From Frigidibacter mobilis (GTDB lineage: Bacteria; Pseudomonadota; Alphaproteobacteria; Rhodobacterales; Rhodobacteraceae), in contig NZ_CP012661.1 in NCBI RefSeq assembly GCF_001620265.1, positions 4,601,001 to 4,665,000 of the forward strand: a stretch of DNA of 64,000 nt. The letters are read 5' to 3'. Below are positions 10,347-19,595 of this stretch, in pieces (the first letter of the stretch is position 1; each line of letters starts with the position of its first letter). The notes beneath the pieces were generated by a model. The model saw nothing but the letters and a program-made list of their open reading frames with translations. It had not been told where the DNA came from and did no database searches. A program made the position numbers and the translations under genes.

Positions 10347-10922
10347 TCAGCGGCAGTTGCGTAGCTGGGTGTCATAGATAACGGCGCGCTGCCCGACCTG
10401 GGCCGCGACGTTTAGCAACCAGGCCTTCTGCTGGTGGCTGCCCCGTGCATAGCCGGAGCGGCCTTCATGATAGGCAAGATACTGGTTCTGCGCGTCCCAT
10501 TTCGGGATGCCCAGGCCTTCGGCCGACTTGTGCATGTACCAGCCCATGAAATCGGTGGCGTCGGCGATCTTGTTGCGCTGCGCCCTGCGGTTGCCGGTGT
10601 CGCTTTGATACTCTTGCCAGGTGCCGTCGATGGCCTGGCTGTAGCCATAGGCCGAGGATTGCCGGCCCATCGGGATCACGCCAAGCGCATAGCGGAACGG
10701 GGTTCGCGCATCGCCGATGAACTTCGATTCCTGGTAGATCGTCGCCATCTGCACCGCGACGGGCACCCCCCAGCGGCGTTCGCTTCGCTGCATGGCGCGC
10801 AGGTATTCGGGCCGCTGGCTGACGATTGCACAGGCATCATCCATATTGCGCGGGGCGGAATAGTTGCCGCCGCCGCACGACGCGACCAACACGAAGACCG
10901 ACACGCGAAGAAGTCTGCTCAT
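10347..10922 (-). CDS. Lytic transglycosylase SLT-domain lipoprotein
   Basis: A 191-residue protein with a lipoprotein signal: hydrophobic residues 4-14 then the lipobox VASC (Cys16). The rest is an SLT-like lysozyme fold with the likely catalytic glutamate in IYQESKF and the family SAYGYSQAIDGTW block; a YLAYHEGRSGY segment completes the fold. It probably trims peptidoglycan from the inner face of the outer membrane. The start follows GAGGGGCAA. It is transcribed divergently from hspQ across about 210 bases. Confidence 0.88.
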   Translation of the reverse strand: MSRLLRVSVFVLVASCGGGNYSAPRNMDDACAIVSQRPEYLRAMQRSERRWGVPVAVQMATIYQESKFIGDARTPFRYALGVIPMGRQSSAYGYSQAIDGTWQEYQSDTGNRRAQRNKIADATDFMGWYMHKSAEGLGIPKWDAQNQYLAYHEGRSGYARGSHQQKAWLLNVAAQVGQRAVIYDTQLRNCR

Positions 10923-11134
10923 TTGCCCCTCGCATTCTTGTTTTGCCGTGATTTTACGGGAAAACGCCGCATAGGGAAATCACAAAGCTGCGGAAGCCGG
11001 GTTGCGCGAAACTCCGCCGCAGCCGGGAACTGTCGGCAGGGGACAGTCTGTTTCTCTGTGGCGGCAGCGGAATCCGGCCGGGGCGGTGGACATCGCCTGT
11101 CCCGTCGGAGTAAGGGGAGCATCGGGGGCTTGTT

Positions 11135-11461
11135 ATGCTGAAGACTCAGGCGAAGTATCATCTCGGGCAGATCCTGCGCCACCGGAAGCATCCGTTCCGG
11201 GGGGTGGTCTTTGACGTGGATGCCATGTTCTCGAACACCGAGGACTGGTATGACGCGATCCCCGAGGACAGCCGCCCGCCGCGCGACCAGCCATTCTATC
11301 ACCTGCTGGCCGAGAATGACCAAAGCTATTACGTGGCTTACGTCTCCGAGCAGAACCTGGTCCCTGACGAAACAGGTGAGCCGGTCGACCATCCCGATCT
11401 GCCGGACCTGTTCGGCGATTTCGAGGATGGTCGCTATCCGCTGCACTTCCAGTTGAACTAG
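11135..11461 (+). CDS. hspQ: Heat shock protein HspQ
   Basis: A 108-residue protein of the HspQ/YccV hemimethylated-DNA-binding-like family. Diagnostic segments are FRGVVFDVDAMF near residue 22, the paired tryptophan/tyrosine PRDQPFYHLL, and YVSEQNLVPDETGEPV. In enterobacteria HspQ is a heat-induced Lon substrate and Lon enhancer; that activity is inferred here. Its last codons overlap by four bases with the stop of the gamma-glutamyltransferase gene on the other strand. Confidence 0.92.
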   Translation: MLKTQAKYHLGQILRHRKHPFRGVVFDVDAMFSNTEDWYDAIPEDSRPPRDQPFYHLLAENDQSYYVAYVSEQNLVPDETGEPVDHPDLPDLFGDFEDGRYPLHFQLN

Positions 11462-13038
11462 TAGCCTAGCGCGCAGCCATCCTTGCGCGGATCGGATGCC
11501 CCTGTCAGCAGCCCGCTATCCGGGTCGATCAGGATTGCCTGCGCGCCGCCAAGCGGTTCTTCGGGGATCTGCAAGCGGTGGCCCAACGCCTCCAACTCGG
11601 CCCGCACCTCGGGGGCATAGCCACGCTCGATCTTCAGCAAGCCGGCATCGGGGAAGCAGCGGGGCGCGTCGATCGCCTCCTGCGGGTCCATCCCGTAGAC
11701 CAGCTGGTTGGTGACAAAGCGCACATGGCCCGAGGGCTGGAACTGTCCGCCCATCACCCCGAACGGCATGATGACCCGGCCATCGCGCTTCAGCATTCCC
11801 GGAATGATGGTGTGCATGGGTCGCTTGCCGCCGCCCGCCTCGTTCGGGTGGCCCGGCTCCAGCGTGAAGCCGGCGCCGCGGTTCTGGAAGATCAGCCCGT
11901 ACTTGCTGGAGGCGATGCCGGCACCAAAGCCCCAGAACACCGAATAGATCAGCGATATCGCCATGCCATCCCGGTCCACCACGGTGACATAGACGGTGTC
12001 GCGGTGCACGGCTTCGGCAATCGGCGCGGCGGCGGGCAGGGCGCGGGTGGGGTCGACCAGTGCCGCCAGCCGCGCAGCGGTTTCGGGCGCGAGCATATGG
12101 GCAAGGCGCGACGTGCGGTCGGGGTCGGCGATGAAGCGGTTGCGCGCGTCATAGGCAAGCTTGGCCACCTCCGCCTCGATATGCGCGCGCGGGGCGCCGA
12201 TCGGGTCGAGCCCGTCCAGATCGAAATGCTTCAGCATGTTCAGCATCAGGATCGCGGTCGCGCCCTGGCCGTTCGGTGGATGCTCCACCAGCTCATGCCT
12301 GCGGAAGTCGCCCGACACCGGATCTGTATAGGCGCAGGCGGTGGCGGCGAAATCCTCGGCGGTATGAACGCCGCCCATCGCGCGGAGCGAGGCGACCATA
12401 TCCTCGGCCACCTCGCCCTCGTAGAACCCGGCGCGGCCGTCGCGGGCGATGCGGCGCAGCACCTCGGCCTGACCGGGGGCGCGGAAGAGCTGCCCCGGTT
12501 TCGGTGCCTGGCCGCCTGTCAGGTAGAAGTCACGCGCGGCACCGGACAGGCGCGGCACGTCATCGGCCCAGTCAAAGGCGGTGCGCGGGCCAACGGGGAT
12601 GCCCTCTTCTGCATAGCGAATGCCCGGGGCCAGCACATCCTCCAGCGCCAGCCGCCCCCAGTCGGCGTGCAGCCGGCAAAAGGCATCGACCGCGCCCGGG
12701 ACCGTGACCGGCAAGACACCTTCGGTCGGGGCGTTGGCATGGCCCGCGGCCCGCATCGCCTCGGCCGTCAGCGCGGCCGGCGCCCGGCCTGAACCGTTCA
12801 GCGCTACGACCCGCTCTTCTCCCGCCGGCTTCAGCAGCACGAAACAATCGCCGGCCAGCCCGGTCATCTGCGGTTCGGCGATGTTCAGCACCATAGCCGC
12901 CGCCAGCGCGGCATCGGCGGCAGTCCCGCCGCGTTCCAGCATGTCGATGGCGGTTTTCGCGGCAAGCGGGTGCGAGGTCGCGCACATGCCGTTCATCGCA
13001 TAGACGGGCGAGCGCCCCGGTTTGTGGAAATCGCGCAT
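11458..13038 (-). CDS. ggt: Gamma-glutamyltransferase family protein
   Basis: A 526-residue N-terminal-nucleophile hydrolase of the gamma-glutamyltranspeptidase family. The probable autoprocessing and catalytic threonine is in the HRDTVYVTVVDRDG segment near residue 350, which would split it into large and small subunits. PNEAGGGKRPMHTI is a second family motif. No signal peptide is evident, so it is likely cytoplasmic, unlike secreted glutathione-degrading Ggt. Many such soluble members act on oxamate or other amides, so the substrate is open. Confidence 0.9.
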   Translation of the reverse strand: MRDFHKPGRSPVYAMNGMCATSHPLAAKTAIDMLERGGTAADAALAAAMVLNIAEPQMTGLAGDCFVLLKPAGEERVVALNGSGRAPAALTAEAMRAAGHANAPTEGVLPVTVPGAVDAFCRLHADWGRLALEDVLAPGIRYAEEGIPVGPRTAFDWADDVPRLSGAARDFYLTGGQAPKPGQLFRAPGQAEVLRRIARDGRAGFYEGEVAEDMVASLRAMGGVHTAEDFAATACAYTDPVSGDFRRHELVEHPPNGQGATAILMLNMLKHFDLDGLDPIGAPRAHIEAEVAKLAYDARNRFIADPDRTSRLAHMLAPETAARLAALVDPTRALPAAAPIAEAVHRDTVYVTVVDRDGMAISLIYSVFWGFGAGIASSKYGLIFQNRGAGFTLEPGHPNEAGGGKRPMHTIIPGMLKRDGRVIMPFGVMGGQFQPSGHVRFVTNQLVYGMDPQEAIDAPRCFPDAGLLKIERGYAPEVRAELEALGHRLQIPEEPLGGAQAILIDPDSGLLTGASDPRKDGCALGY

Positions 13039-13325
13039 CCTGTGCTCCCGATGGTCGGAGCCAGCCTAGGCGCGGAATGGGGGGAAGGAAAGTCCTCGGC
13101 GCCACGTACTGGGTGGGGGCTGTTGACCGTGGCGCCGAGGGAAGCCTTGTGCAGCTACGCGCCTGTGGATGTCGCCAGATTTCGGCAGGTGTTGGGTGCA
13201 ATTGGGGAATAATTTGGGCAGTGTTTCGATAAGAAAATCAATATGTATCAAAAGTCACATTATTCCGAACTCAGACGGATATAGACATTTTTTCGCCATA
13301 TTCTGCAGTTGCGAAAGTGAGTCCG
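13039..13325. other. Gap between the ggt and anti-sigma-kinase genes
   Basis: This 287-base stretch separates two minus-strand genes. The part at about 13200-13310 is clearly more AT-rich than its surroundings and probably holds the ggt promoter. I see no credible gene, tRNA or strong hairpin in it. A 61-codon minus-strand frame starting at 13251 lacks supporting features. Confidence 0.5.
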
Positions 13326-13808
13326 TCACGTCAGCGCCATGCGGAACTGCACCACATTCCAGCCGGTTTCGCGCCGGTACTGCAGGTCTGTGGCAAGATC
13401 GCGGATCATCCGCCACCCGAAGCCACACTCCGGCAGATCCGCCACCGGCAGGCCGGGCTGAAGACGGGCCCGGTCCGGCAGCACGCCGCCCGGCATTGCA
13501 ATGCCCTGATCTGTAACGCGGCACAGGAGACAGCCCGGCCCCGCACCGATCTGCAGGTCGATCCGCCCACCTTTGCCGAGATAGGCATGTTTGACGATAT
13601 TGTTCAGCATTTCGGCCAGAACCAGTTCCAGGTTGCCCACTGCGATTTCGGACAGATCTGCCGCAAGCCGGTCCCTGACCCGGCGCAGCACCTGCCGGAC
13701 CGAGACCGGGTCGGCCTGAAGCTCAAGTCGCAAGATCGTATCAGGGCAAGCCAGGTGCAGGGCCGCCTGCCGACCCGGCGAGGTGCCAGCGGCCGGTTCA
13801 GTCCCCAT
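13326..13808 (-). CDS. Anti-sigma-factor-type serine kinase (RsbW/SpoIIAB-like HATPase)
   Basis: A 160-residue GHKL ATPase of the HATPase_c_2 type. The N-box is ELVLAEMLNNIVKHAY, the ATP lid region holds VTDQGIAMPGG, and the second glycine motif is GFGWRMIRDLA. Such proteins bind a sigma factor or other target and phosphorylate a STAS partner. The start at 13808 overlaps the STAS gene by 11 bases, so the two are translationally coupled; an in-frame upstream start would lie deeper inside the STAS gene. No sigma factor or PP2C phosphatase gene lies nearby, so the regulated target is unknown. Confidence 0.88.
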   Translation of the reverse strand: MGTEPAAGTSPGRQAALHLACPDTILRLELQADPVSVRQVLRRVRDRLAADLSEIAVGNLELVLAEMLNNIVKHAYLGKGGRIDLQIGAGPGCLLCRVTDQGIAMPGGVLPDRARLQPGLPVADLPECGFGWRMIRDLATDLQYRRETGWNVVQFRMALT

Positions 13809-14163
13809 GCCGGGCCGCCACAGCTGCCGCGGCGGGCACAATGGCTGTGGTCTCGGCGGCGGAGTGGATGGTGAACACGCTGTCCATCCGCGTCAGCCGG
13901 AACACCTTGGCGACATTCGGCGTCAGCCCTGCAAGCTCCAGCCGCCGGGCGGGGGCCAGCGCCTTCATTACCGCGACGATGGCGCCAAGGCCCGAACTGT
14001 CCACGAAGGTGACGCGCGACAGATCCAGCACCACCCGGTCCGAGGGCTGCAGCGCGATCTCACGCATCTTGTCCTTGAAGCGTATCGCCACGGCGGCGTC
14101 GATCCGTTCGTCATGGACCTGCACATGCAGCGCGCCTGCCTGTGCCTCTGCGTACAGCTTCAT
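13798..14163 (-). CDS. STAS-domain anti-sigma-factor antagonist
   Basis: A 121-residue STAS protein (SpoIIAA/RsbV type). The phospho-acceptor serine lies in the conserved FVDSSGLGAIVAVM loop around residue 56. The unphosphorylated form is expected to sequester its partner kinase, whose gene overlaps the 3' end. The last ~15 residues are Ala-rich and variable. It is divergent from the thiolase gene, about 90 bases away. Confidence 0.9.
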   Translation of the reverse strand: MKLYAEAQAGALHVQVHDERIDAAVAIRFKDKMREIALQPSDRVVLDLSRVTFVDSSGLGAIVAVMKALAPARRLELAGLTPNVAKVFRLTRMDSVFTIHSAAETTAIVPAAAAVAARHGD

Positions 14164-14253
14164 CTCTGCTCTCCTGCCAAGAGGCGTTGTTGCGCTTGCA
14201 GGCTAGGCGCCAATCCTTACCATCGCGTAGCGAGCGGGGAGCGGAGGACTGAC

Positions 14254-15432
14254 ATGCAGGATGTGGTGATCGTGGGTGCGGCGCGCACGCCGATGGGCGG
14301 GTTTCAGGGCGTGTTCGCCGGGACCCAGGCGGCAGAGCTTGGCGGCGCGGCCATCGCGGCGGCGCTGAAGGATGCGGCGGCGGATCCGGCGCTGGTGGAA
14401 GAGCTGCTGATGGGCTGCGTGCTGCCGGCGGGGCAGGGGCAGGCACCGGCCCGGCAGGCGGGCTTTCACGCAGGGCTGGCGCAGGATGTGCCGGCGACAA
14501 CGCTGAACAAGATGTGCGGATCGGGGATGAAGGCGGCGATGATCGCCTGCGACCAGATTGCGCTTGGCCATACCGCGGTGATGGTCGCGGGCGGGATGGA
14601 GAGCATGACCAATGCCCCCTACCTGCTGCCCAAGATGCGCGGCGGCGCCCGGCTGGGGCATGGGCAGGTGATCGACCACATGTTCCTAGACGGGCTGGAG
14701 GATGCCTATGACAAGGGTCGCCTGATGGGCACCTTCGCCGAGGATTGCGCCACCGCCTTCCAGTTCACCCGAGCGGCACAGGACGCGTATGCCACCGCCT
14801 CGCTGACCCGGGCGCTGGCGGCACAGGGCTCGGGCGCGTTCATCAACGAGATCGCGCCGGTGACGATGACCACCCGCAGCGGCGAGGTGACGATCACCGC
14901 CGATGAACAGCCCGCGGCCGCCCGCCCCGAGAAGATCCCGACCCTGAAGCCCGCCTTCCGCAAGGATGGCACGGTGACGGCGGCCAACTCCTCGTCGATC
15001 TCGGACGGTGCGGCGGCGCTCGTGCTGGCCTCGGCCGCGGCGGCGGCGCAGCACGGGCTGCGGGTGCGGGCGCGGATCCTGGGCCATGCCAGCCATGCGC
15101 AAGCCCCGGCCGAGTTTCCCACCGCGCCGGTACCTGCCGCACGCAAGCTGCTGGAGCGGCTGGGATGGGACGTGGCCGATGTCGACCTGTGGGAGGTGAA
15201 CGAGGCCTTTGCCGTGGTGCCGATGGCGTTCATGGCCGAGCTTGGCGTGCCGCATGACCGGGTGAACGTGAATGGCGGCGCCTGCGCGCTTGGCCATCCC
15301 ATCGGCGCCTCGGGCGCGCGGATCATGGTCACGCTGCTGAACGCGCTGGAAACCCGCGGGTTGAAGCGCGGCATTGCCGCCATCTGCATCGGTGGCGGCG
15401 AGGGCACGGCGATCGCGCTAGAACTGCCCTGA
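14254..15432 (+). CDS. Acetyl-CoA acetyltransferase (thiolase)
   Basis: A 392-residue thiolase. The nucleophilic cysteine is Cys88 in NKMCGSGMKAAM; the C-terminal block has NEAF, then GGACALGHPIGASGAR with the second catalytic cysteine and histidine region. It condenses two acetyl-CoA or cleaves acetoacetyl-CoA. The start at 14254 follows GCGGAGGA and gives the standard MQDVVIVGAARTPMG N-terminus; a longer in-frame extension upstream overlaps the STAS gene and is rejected. It is not next to phaB or fad genes, so the pathway (PHB, fatty acid or amino acid breakdown) cannot be assigned. Confidence 0.92.
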   Translation: MQDVVIVGAARTPMGGFQGVFAGTQAAELGGAAIAAALKDAAADPALVEELLMGCVLPAGQGQAPARQAGFHAGLAQDVPATTLNKMCGSGMKAAMIACDQIALGHTAVMVAGGMESMTNAPYLLPKMRGGARLGHGQVIDHMFLDGLEDAYDKGRLMGTFAEDCATAFQFTRAAQDAYATASLTRALAAQGSGAFINEIAPVTMTTRSGEVTITADEQPAAARPEKIPTLKPAFRKDGTVTAANSSSISDGAAALVLASAAAAAQHGLRVRARILGHASHAQAPAEFPTAPVPAARKLLERLGWDVADVDLWEVNEAFAVVPMAFMAELGVPHDRVNVNGGACALGHPIGASGARIMVTLLNALETRGLKRGIAAICIGGGEGTAIALELP

Positions 15433-15805
15433 CCGGCTCGGGGCGCGGGCGGCGAGGCCGACTGCGCCTTCCCCGTCCGAGCAGCGATCCCGGCACCGGA
15501 TTGCCTGATTGTGCCCTGCGGGCAGGTCAGAGAGACCGCCTGCTGGTTCCCATTGGCATTAAGTATCATCTCGAAACGCCCCGCGGGTCATGGCGACGGT
15601 GGCCCCGCGGGCCATCCCTCTGCGCCAGGGCCTGGAGTGAAATCCTGCACATTTTGCATGGGGGCGTCGGCGCTCGCGGAATTTGACTGAGAGCGCCGAC
15701 GGGCCGCGACCTGTCACGGCAAGACTGTTGCATCTGTCATTCAAATATATTAGTGCATCAGACATGGGGGAGGCCCAGATTGTTTTTCCAGGGAGGAGAA
15801 AACCA
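15433..15805. other. Gap upstream of the tctCBA operon
   Basis: A 373-base region between the thiolase gene and tctC. Its second half (about 15720-15790) is AT-rich, with ATTCAAATATATTAG near 15740, and probably contains the promoter for the transporter operon. No gene, tRNA or strong hairpin was recognised. No TctDE-type two-component regulator genes accompany the operon. Confidence 0.45.
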
Positions 15806-16762
15806 GTGAAAGCGACAGCTTTTCTTGCGTTCACCACGATGACGGCGGGCCTTCTGGCCACCGACGCCCTTGCGCAGACGGCCTGGCCCGAGCGCACGAT
15901 CAACGTCATCATCGGCGCCAGCCCGGGGGGTGATACCGATTTCAACGCCCGCACGATGGCGCGCTATTTTGAACAGATCACCGGCACCGGCATGGTCATC
16001 ACCAACATGCCCGGCGGTGGCGCGACCATCGCCACCTCGGCGGTGCGTGATGCTGATCCCGATGGCTATACCATGCTGTTCGGCCATACCGGCCACCTGA
16101 TCGTGACCGAGGTTTCGGGCCTTGCCGACTATGGCATCGACGATTTCGAGATCTGCTGCATTCCGGCGATTGACCAGGGCGCGGTATTCGTGGCCAGCAA
16201 GGCCTCGGGCCTGACCAATGTCGAGGACGTCAAGGCGCGCGAGCCTGGCAGCATCACCTTCGGCACCGAGTTCGGCGGTTATTCGCATCTGCAGGGGCTG
16301 ATCTTCCAGCAGGAAACCGGCACCGAGATGACCATCGTCGACACCGGCTCTGCCTCGGAAAAGATCGCGGCGCTTCTGGGCGGGCGCATCGACGTGGCCG
16401 GCATCGCCTATGGCGCGGTGCAGGACTATCACGCCGCCGGGCAGATGGTGGTGCTGGGGCAGCCCAACCCCGAGCGTAACCCGCTGCTGGGCGACATCCC
16501 GACCTTCAAAGAACAGGGCGTCGATTTCGTGATGAACAACCCCTACATCATCGCCTTCCCCAAGGGGACAGATCCCGAGATCGTGGCGAAGATGGGCGAG
16601 GTGATGCAGCAGATTACCGAGATCCCGGAATATGCCGCGGATCTGGAGGCGGGCTTCAAGCAGCCTGTCAGCTTCCTGCCGCAGGCCGAGGCGATGACCC
16701 GCCTGAACGAGATCCGTGACGCCTACATGCCCTCGCGCGAGGCGCTGCAGGCCGCGCGCTGA
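15806..16762 (+). CDS. tctC: Tripartite tricarboxylate transporter substrate-binding protein TctC
   Basis: A 318-residue periplasmic binding protein of the Bug/TctC family, first gene of a three-gene transporter operon. A GTG start at 15806 is chosen because GGGAGGAG sits 8 bases upstream and it gives a clean signal peptide (MKATAFLAF to ATDALAQT). The mature protein begins with AWPERTINVIIG, has the PGGDTDFNAR loop that contacts the substrate carboxylate, and PDGYTMLFG. It would capture a carboxylate and deliver it to TctAB; the ligand cannot be predicted. Confidence 0.92.
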   Translation: MKATAFLAFTTMTAGLLATDALAQTAWPERTINVIIGASPGGDTDFNARTMARYFEQITGTGMVITNMPGGGATIATSAVRDADPDGYTMLFGHTGHLIVTEVSGLADYGIDDFEICCIPAIDQGAVFVASKASGLTNVEDVKAREPGSITFGTEFGGYSHLQGLIFQQETGTEMTIVDTGSASEKIAALLGGRIDVAGIAYGAVQDYHAAGQMVVLGQPNPERNPLLGDIPTFKEQGVDFVMNNPYIIAFPKGTDPEIVAKMGEVMQQITEIPEYAADLEAGFKQPVSFLPQAEAMTRLNEIRDAYMPSREALQAAR

Positions 16763-16826
16763 TCGCTTCCGGCGCGGGCCCCCGTCCGCGCCGGACCATC
16801 CCCACCAGCCAAGGGAGGGCTGCGGA

Positions 16827-17297
16827 ATGCGGCTCAAGGACGTGATCGTCGGCGGCGCCATGACCGCTGCGGGGATCCTTTATCTGCGGATGGGCAATGC
16901 GCTGCCGGACCGCGACGGCGTCGATGCCGCCACGGTGCCCGGCGTGCTGGCCTGGATGATGATCGCCCTTGGCGCCATCGAGCTGGCGGGCGCCCTGCGC
17001 AGGCCGGCCCTTGCGGGCGAGGCGCGCAGCAGCGATGCGGGCGGCGCGCTGACCGTGGGGCTGACGCTCGCGCTGATCGCCGGTTTCATCGCCGCGCTGC
17101 GCCCGCTGGGGTTTCCCATCGCCACCGCGCTTTACCTGTTCCTGCAATTCCTGGTGCTGACGCCGCGCAGCGGGCGCCCGCCGGTGCCGCTCTATGCCGG
17201 GCTGGCCGTCGGCTCTGCCGCCTTCATCTTCGCCACCTTCCGCTATGGCTTCGACCTTTTGCTGCCCGCCGGCCCGCTGGTCGCCTGGCTGAATTGA
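16827..17297 (+). CDS. tctB: Tripartite tricarboxylate transporter small membrane subunit TctB
   Basis: A 156-residue integral membrane protein with four predicted helices (around residues 8-25, 38-58, 75-95 and 120-150). It fits the poorly conserved TctB family by size, topology and position between tctC and tctA. The start at 16827 is preceded by GGGAGGG; a longer frame would run into the tctC tail. It ends 10 bases before tctA. Confidence 0.9.
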   Translation: MRLKDVIVGGAMTAAGILYLRMGNALPDRDGVDAATVPGVLAWMMIALGAIELAGALRRPALAGEARSSDAGGALTVGLTLALIAGFIAALRPLGFPIATALYLFLQFLVLTPRSGRPPVPLYAGLAVGSAAFIFATFRYGFDLLLPAGPLVAWLN

Positions 17298-17307
17298 GAG
17301 CTGATCC

Positions 17308-18837
17308 ATGTTCGATCTTCTGATCCAGGGTTTCGCCGCCGTCCTGTCGCTGCAGATCTTCATGCTGATGGTGGCGGGGGTCGCGGTCGGCATCGTGTTC
17401 GGCGCGGTGCCGGGGCTGACCGCCGTGATGGCCATCGCGCTGTGCCTGCCGATGACCTATGGCCTCGGCCCCGCCGCCGGCATCTCGCTGCTGATCGCGC
17501 TGTTCGTGGGGGCGACCTCGGGCGGGCTGATCTCGGCGATCCTGCTCAAGATCCCCGGCACGCCCTCGTCCATCGCCACCACGTTCGATGGCGCACCGAT
17601 GATGGAAAAGGGCGAGGGCGCCAAGGCCCTTGGCGTCGGCATCGTCTTTTCCTTCCTCGGCACCATTGCCTCCATCGCTGCGCTGGCCTTCATCGCGCCC
17701 TCGCTGGCGAAGGTGGCGCTGTCCTTTGGTCCGCATGAATATTTCGCCATAGCGGTATTCTCGCTGACGCTGATCGCCACGCTGTCCTCCGGCTCGATGG
17801 CCAAGGGGATCTTCGCGGGGGTGCTGGGCTTTGCGGTCTCAACCGTCGGCATCGCGCCGGTCGATGCGACGACACGCTTCACCTTCGGGCAGGTGGAACT
17901 GAACGCCGGCTTCTCGATCCTGACGGTGCTGGTCGGCATGTTCGCCGTGGCCGAGATCATCAAGGTTGCCGAAACCTCGCGCAGCCAGGCCGCGGGCGTG
18001 GCGCCCGTGATCGTCAAGATCAAGGGGTTCGGCTTCAGCATGGCAGAGTTTCTGGGGCAGATCCCCAATGCCATCCGCTCTGCCCTGATCGGGATCAGCA
18101 TCGGCATCCTGCCTGGCATCGGCGCGGGCACCTCGAACATCATCGCCTATATCGCCGCCAAGAAGCGCTCGAAGACGCCCGAACAATTCGGCAAGGGTAC
18201 CATCGAGGGCGTGGTGGCCAGCGAGACCGCGAACAATGCCGGGATCGGCGGCGCGATGATCCCGTTGCTGACGCTGGGGATCCCGGGCGATGCCGTTACC
18301 GCGATCATGCTGGGCGGGCTGATGATCCACGGCATCCAGCCCGGCCCGATGCTGTTCCTGACCCAGGCGCCGCTGGTCTACACGATCTTTGCCGCGCTGA
18401 TCGTCTCGGCCTTCCTGATGCTGGTGCTGGAGTTCTGGTGCTTGCGGATCTTCATCCGGCTGCTGGCGATCCCCAAGCATATCCTGCTGCCGGTGATCCT
18501 GGTGCTGTGCGCGGTCGGGGCCTTCGGCCTTGCCAGCCGGGTGTTCGACATCTGGACGATCCTCGCCTTCGGCATCCTCGGCTTTGGTTTCGTCAAGGCC
18601 GGGATCCCCACGGCGCCGTTCATCATCGGCTTCATCCTGGGGCCGATGGCCGAGACCAGCTTCCGCCGCGGCCTGCAGCTGTCGCGGGGGGATTACACGG
18701 GCTTCCTGACCAACCCGATCTCGGGCACCTTCCTTGGGCTCGCGGTGGTGTCGATCCTGTGGCAGACCTACAGCGAGATCCGCGCCTCGCAGCGAAAGGC
18801 GGCAGCGGGCCTGCTGAAATTGGGGGACGAGACCTAG
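17308..18837 (+). CDS. tctA: Tripartite tricarboxylate transporter large permease TctA
   Basis: A 509-residue permease with about 11-12 membrane helices. Hallmarks are the N-terminal GAVPGLTAVMAIAL, the KIPGTPSSIATTFDG stretch with the family Gly-Pro motif, and the second-half repeat TLGIPGDAVTAIMLGG. With TctB it forms the sodium-coupled inner-membrane channel fed by TctC. It is the last gene of the operon and is followed by two small hairpins. Confidence 0.95.
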   Translation: MFDLLIQGFAAVLSLQIFMLMVAGVAVGIVFGAVPGLTAVMAIALCLPMTYGLGPAAGISLLIALFVGATSGGLISAILLKIPGTPSSIATTFDGAPMMEKGEGAKALGVGIVFSFLGTIASIAALAFIAPSLAKVALSFGPHEYFAIAVFSLTLIATLSSGSMAKGIFAGVLGFAVSTVGIAPVDATTRFTFGQVELNAGFSILTVLVGMFAVAEIIKVAETSRSQAAGVAPVIVKIKGFGFSMAEFLGQIPNAIRSALIGISIGILPGIGAGTSNIIAYIAAKKRSKTPEQFGKGTIEGVVASETANNAGIGGAMIPLLTLGIPGDAVTAIMLGGLMIHGIQPGPMLFLTQAPLVYTIFAALIVSAFLMLVLEFWCLRIFIRLLAIPKHILLPVILVLCAVGAFGLASRVFDIWTILAFGILGFGFVKAGIPTAPFIIGFILGPMAETSFRRGLQLSRGDYTGFLTNPISGTFLGLAVVSILWQTYSEIRASQRKAAAGLLKLGDET

Positions 18838-18860
18838 CCGGGGCGCTGGCAGGATCGTCT

Positions 18861-18898
18861 GCTGCCGGCGGGCAGCTGACGCTGCATCTAGGCAGCGT
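18861..18898 (+). terminator. Tandem hairpins after tctA
   Basis: Two adjacent stems follow the tctA stop: GCTGCC/GGCAGC (18861-18876, 4-base loop) and ACGCTGC/GCAGCGT (18879-18898, 6-base loop). There is no T tract, so this would be a weak or Rho-assisted terminator for the tct operon. Confidence 0.4.
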
Positions 18899-18955
18899 GC
18901 CTTGGGCCAGCTACCATGAGTTGACAGATGGCGGGCCGTAACGGGAGAGCCGGGA

Positions 18956-19582
18956 ATGATCTGGGACGTGCTGCGGGCCTTCCCGCCCGAGAGCCTGCTG
19001 GCCTTCACGGCGGGGGGAGTGGTGCTGAACCTGGCGCCGGGGCCGGATGTTTTGTTCGCCACGGCGAGCGGGTTGCAGGGCGGGCCGCGGGCGGGGATGA
19101 TGGCGGGGCTGGGGGTCGGCTTTGGCGGGCTCTGGCATGTGACGCTGGCGGTGCTGGGGCTGTCGGCGCTGATCGCGGCGCATCCGGGGGCGCTGGACGC
19201 GATCCGCTGGGCGGGAGCGGGCTACCTGCTGTGGCTGGCGTGGAAAAGCTGGCACGCGGGGCCGGGCGGCGAGCCGGGACGCGGGACCGCAAACCCGTGG
19301 CGAGCCGTCAGAAAAGGGTTTGTCACCAACATCTTGAACCCCAAGCCCATCCTGTTCGTGCTGGCGTTCCTGCCGCAATTCACTAACCCGGCCTATGGCC
19401 CGGTCTGGCAGCAGGTCGTGCTTCTGGGCGCGATATTTACCTTCACCGGAACGCTGGTGACGATGGGATATGGCGCGCTGGCGGGGGTAGCGGGGCGGTC
19501 CTTGTCGCGCAGGATGGGGGCGATGAACCGGGTTGCGGCGCTGCTGTTCGGCGGGCTGGCGCTGCGGCTGGTGGCGGACTGA
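18956..19582 (+). CDS. LysE family translocator (RhtB-like exporter)
   Basis: A 208-residue inner-membrane exporter with about six helices. The family motif is NLAPGPDVLFATASGLQGG at residues 24-42, and NILNPKPILFVLAFLPQF in the middle of the protein is the second signature. Members export amino acids such as lysine, threonine or homoserine; substrate is unknown. A dispersed repeat begins 13 bases after its stop. Confidence 0.9.
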   Translation: MIWDVLRAFPPESLLAFTAGGVVLNLAPGPDVLFATASGLQGGPRAGMMAGLGVGFGGLWHVTLAVLGLSALIAAHPGALDAIRWAGAGYLLWLAWKSWHAGPGGEPGRGTANPWRAVRKGFVTNILNPKPILFVLAFLPQFTNPAYGPVWQQVVLLGAIFTFTGTLVTMGYGALAGVAGRSLSRRMGAMNRVAALLFGGLALRLVAD

Positions 19583-19595
19583 AGCTGCGGATCCG

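Noticed and set aside
13150..13165. TGTGGAT, similar to part of a DnaA box
   Set aside because: Single partial match without an AT-rich unwinding region, further boxes or origin-associated genes.
13066..13251. Small minus-strand frame of 61 codons in the ggt upstream gap
   Set aside because: No convincing ribosome-binding site, no signal or domain, and it overlaps the likely ggt promoter.
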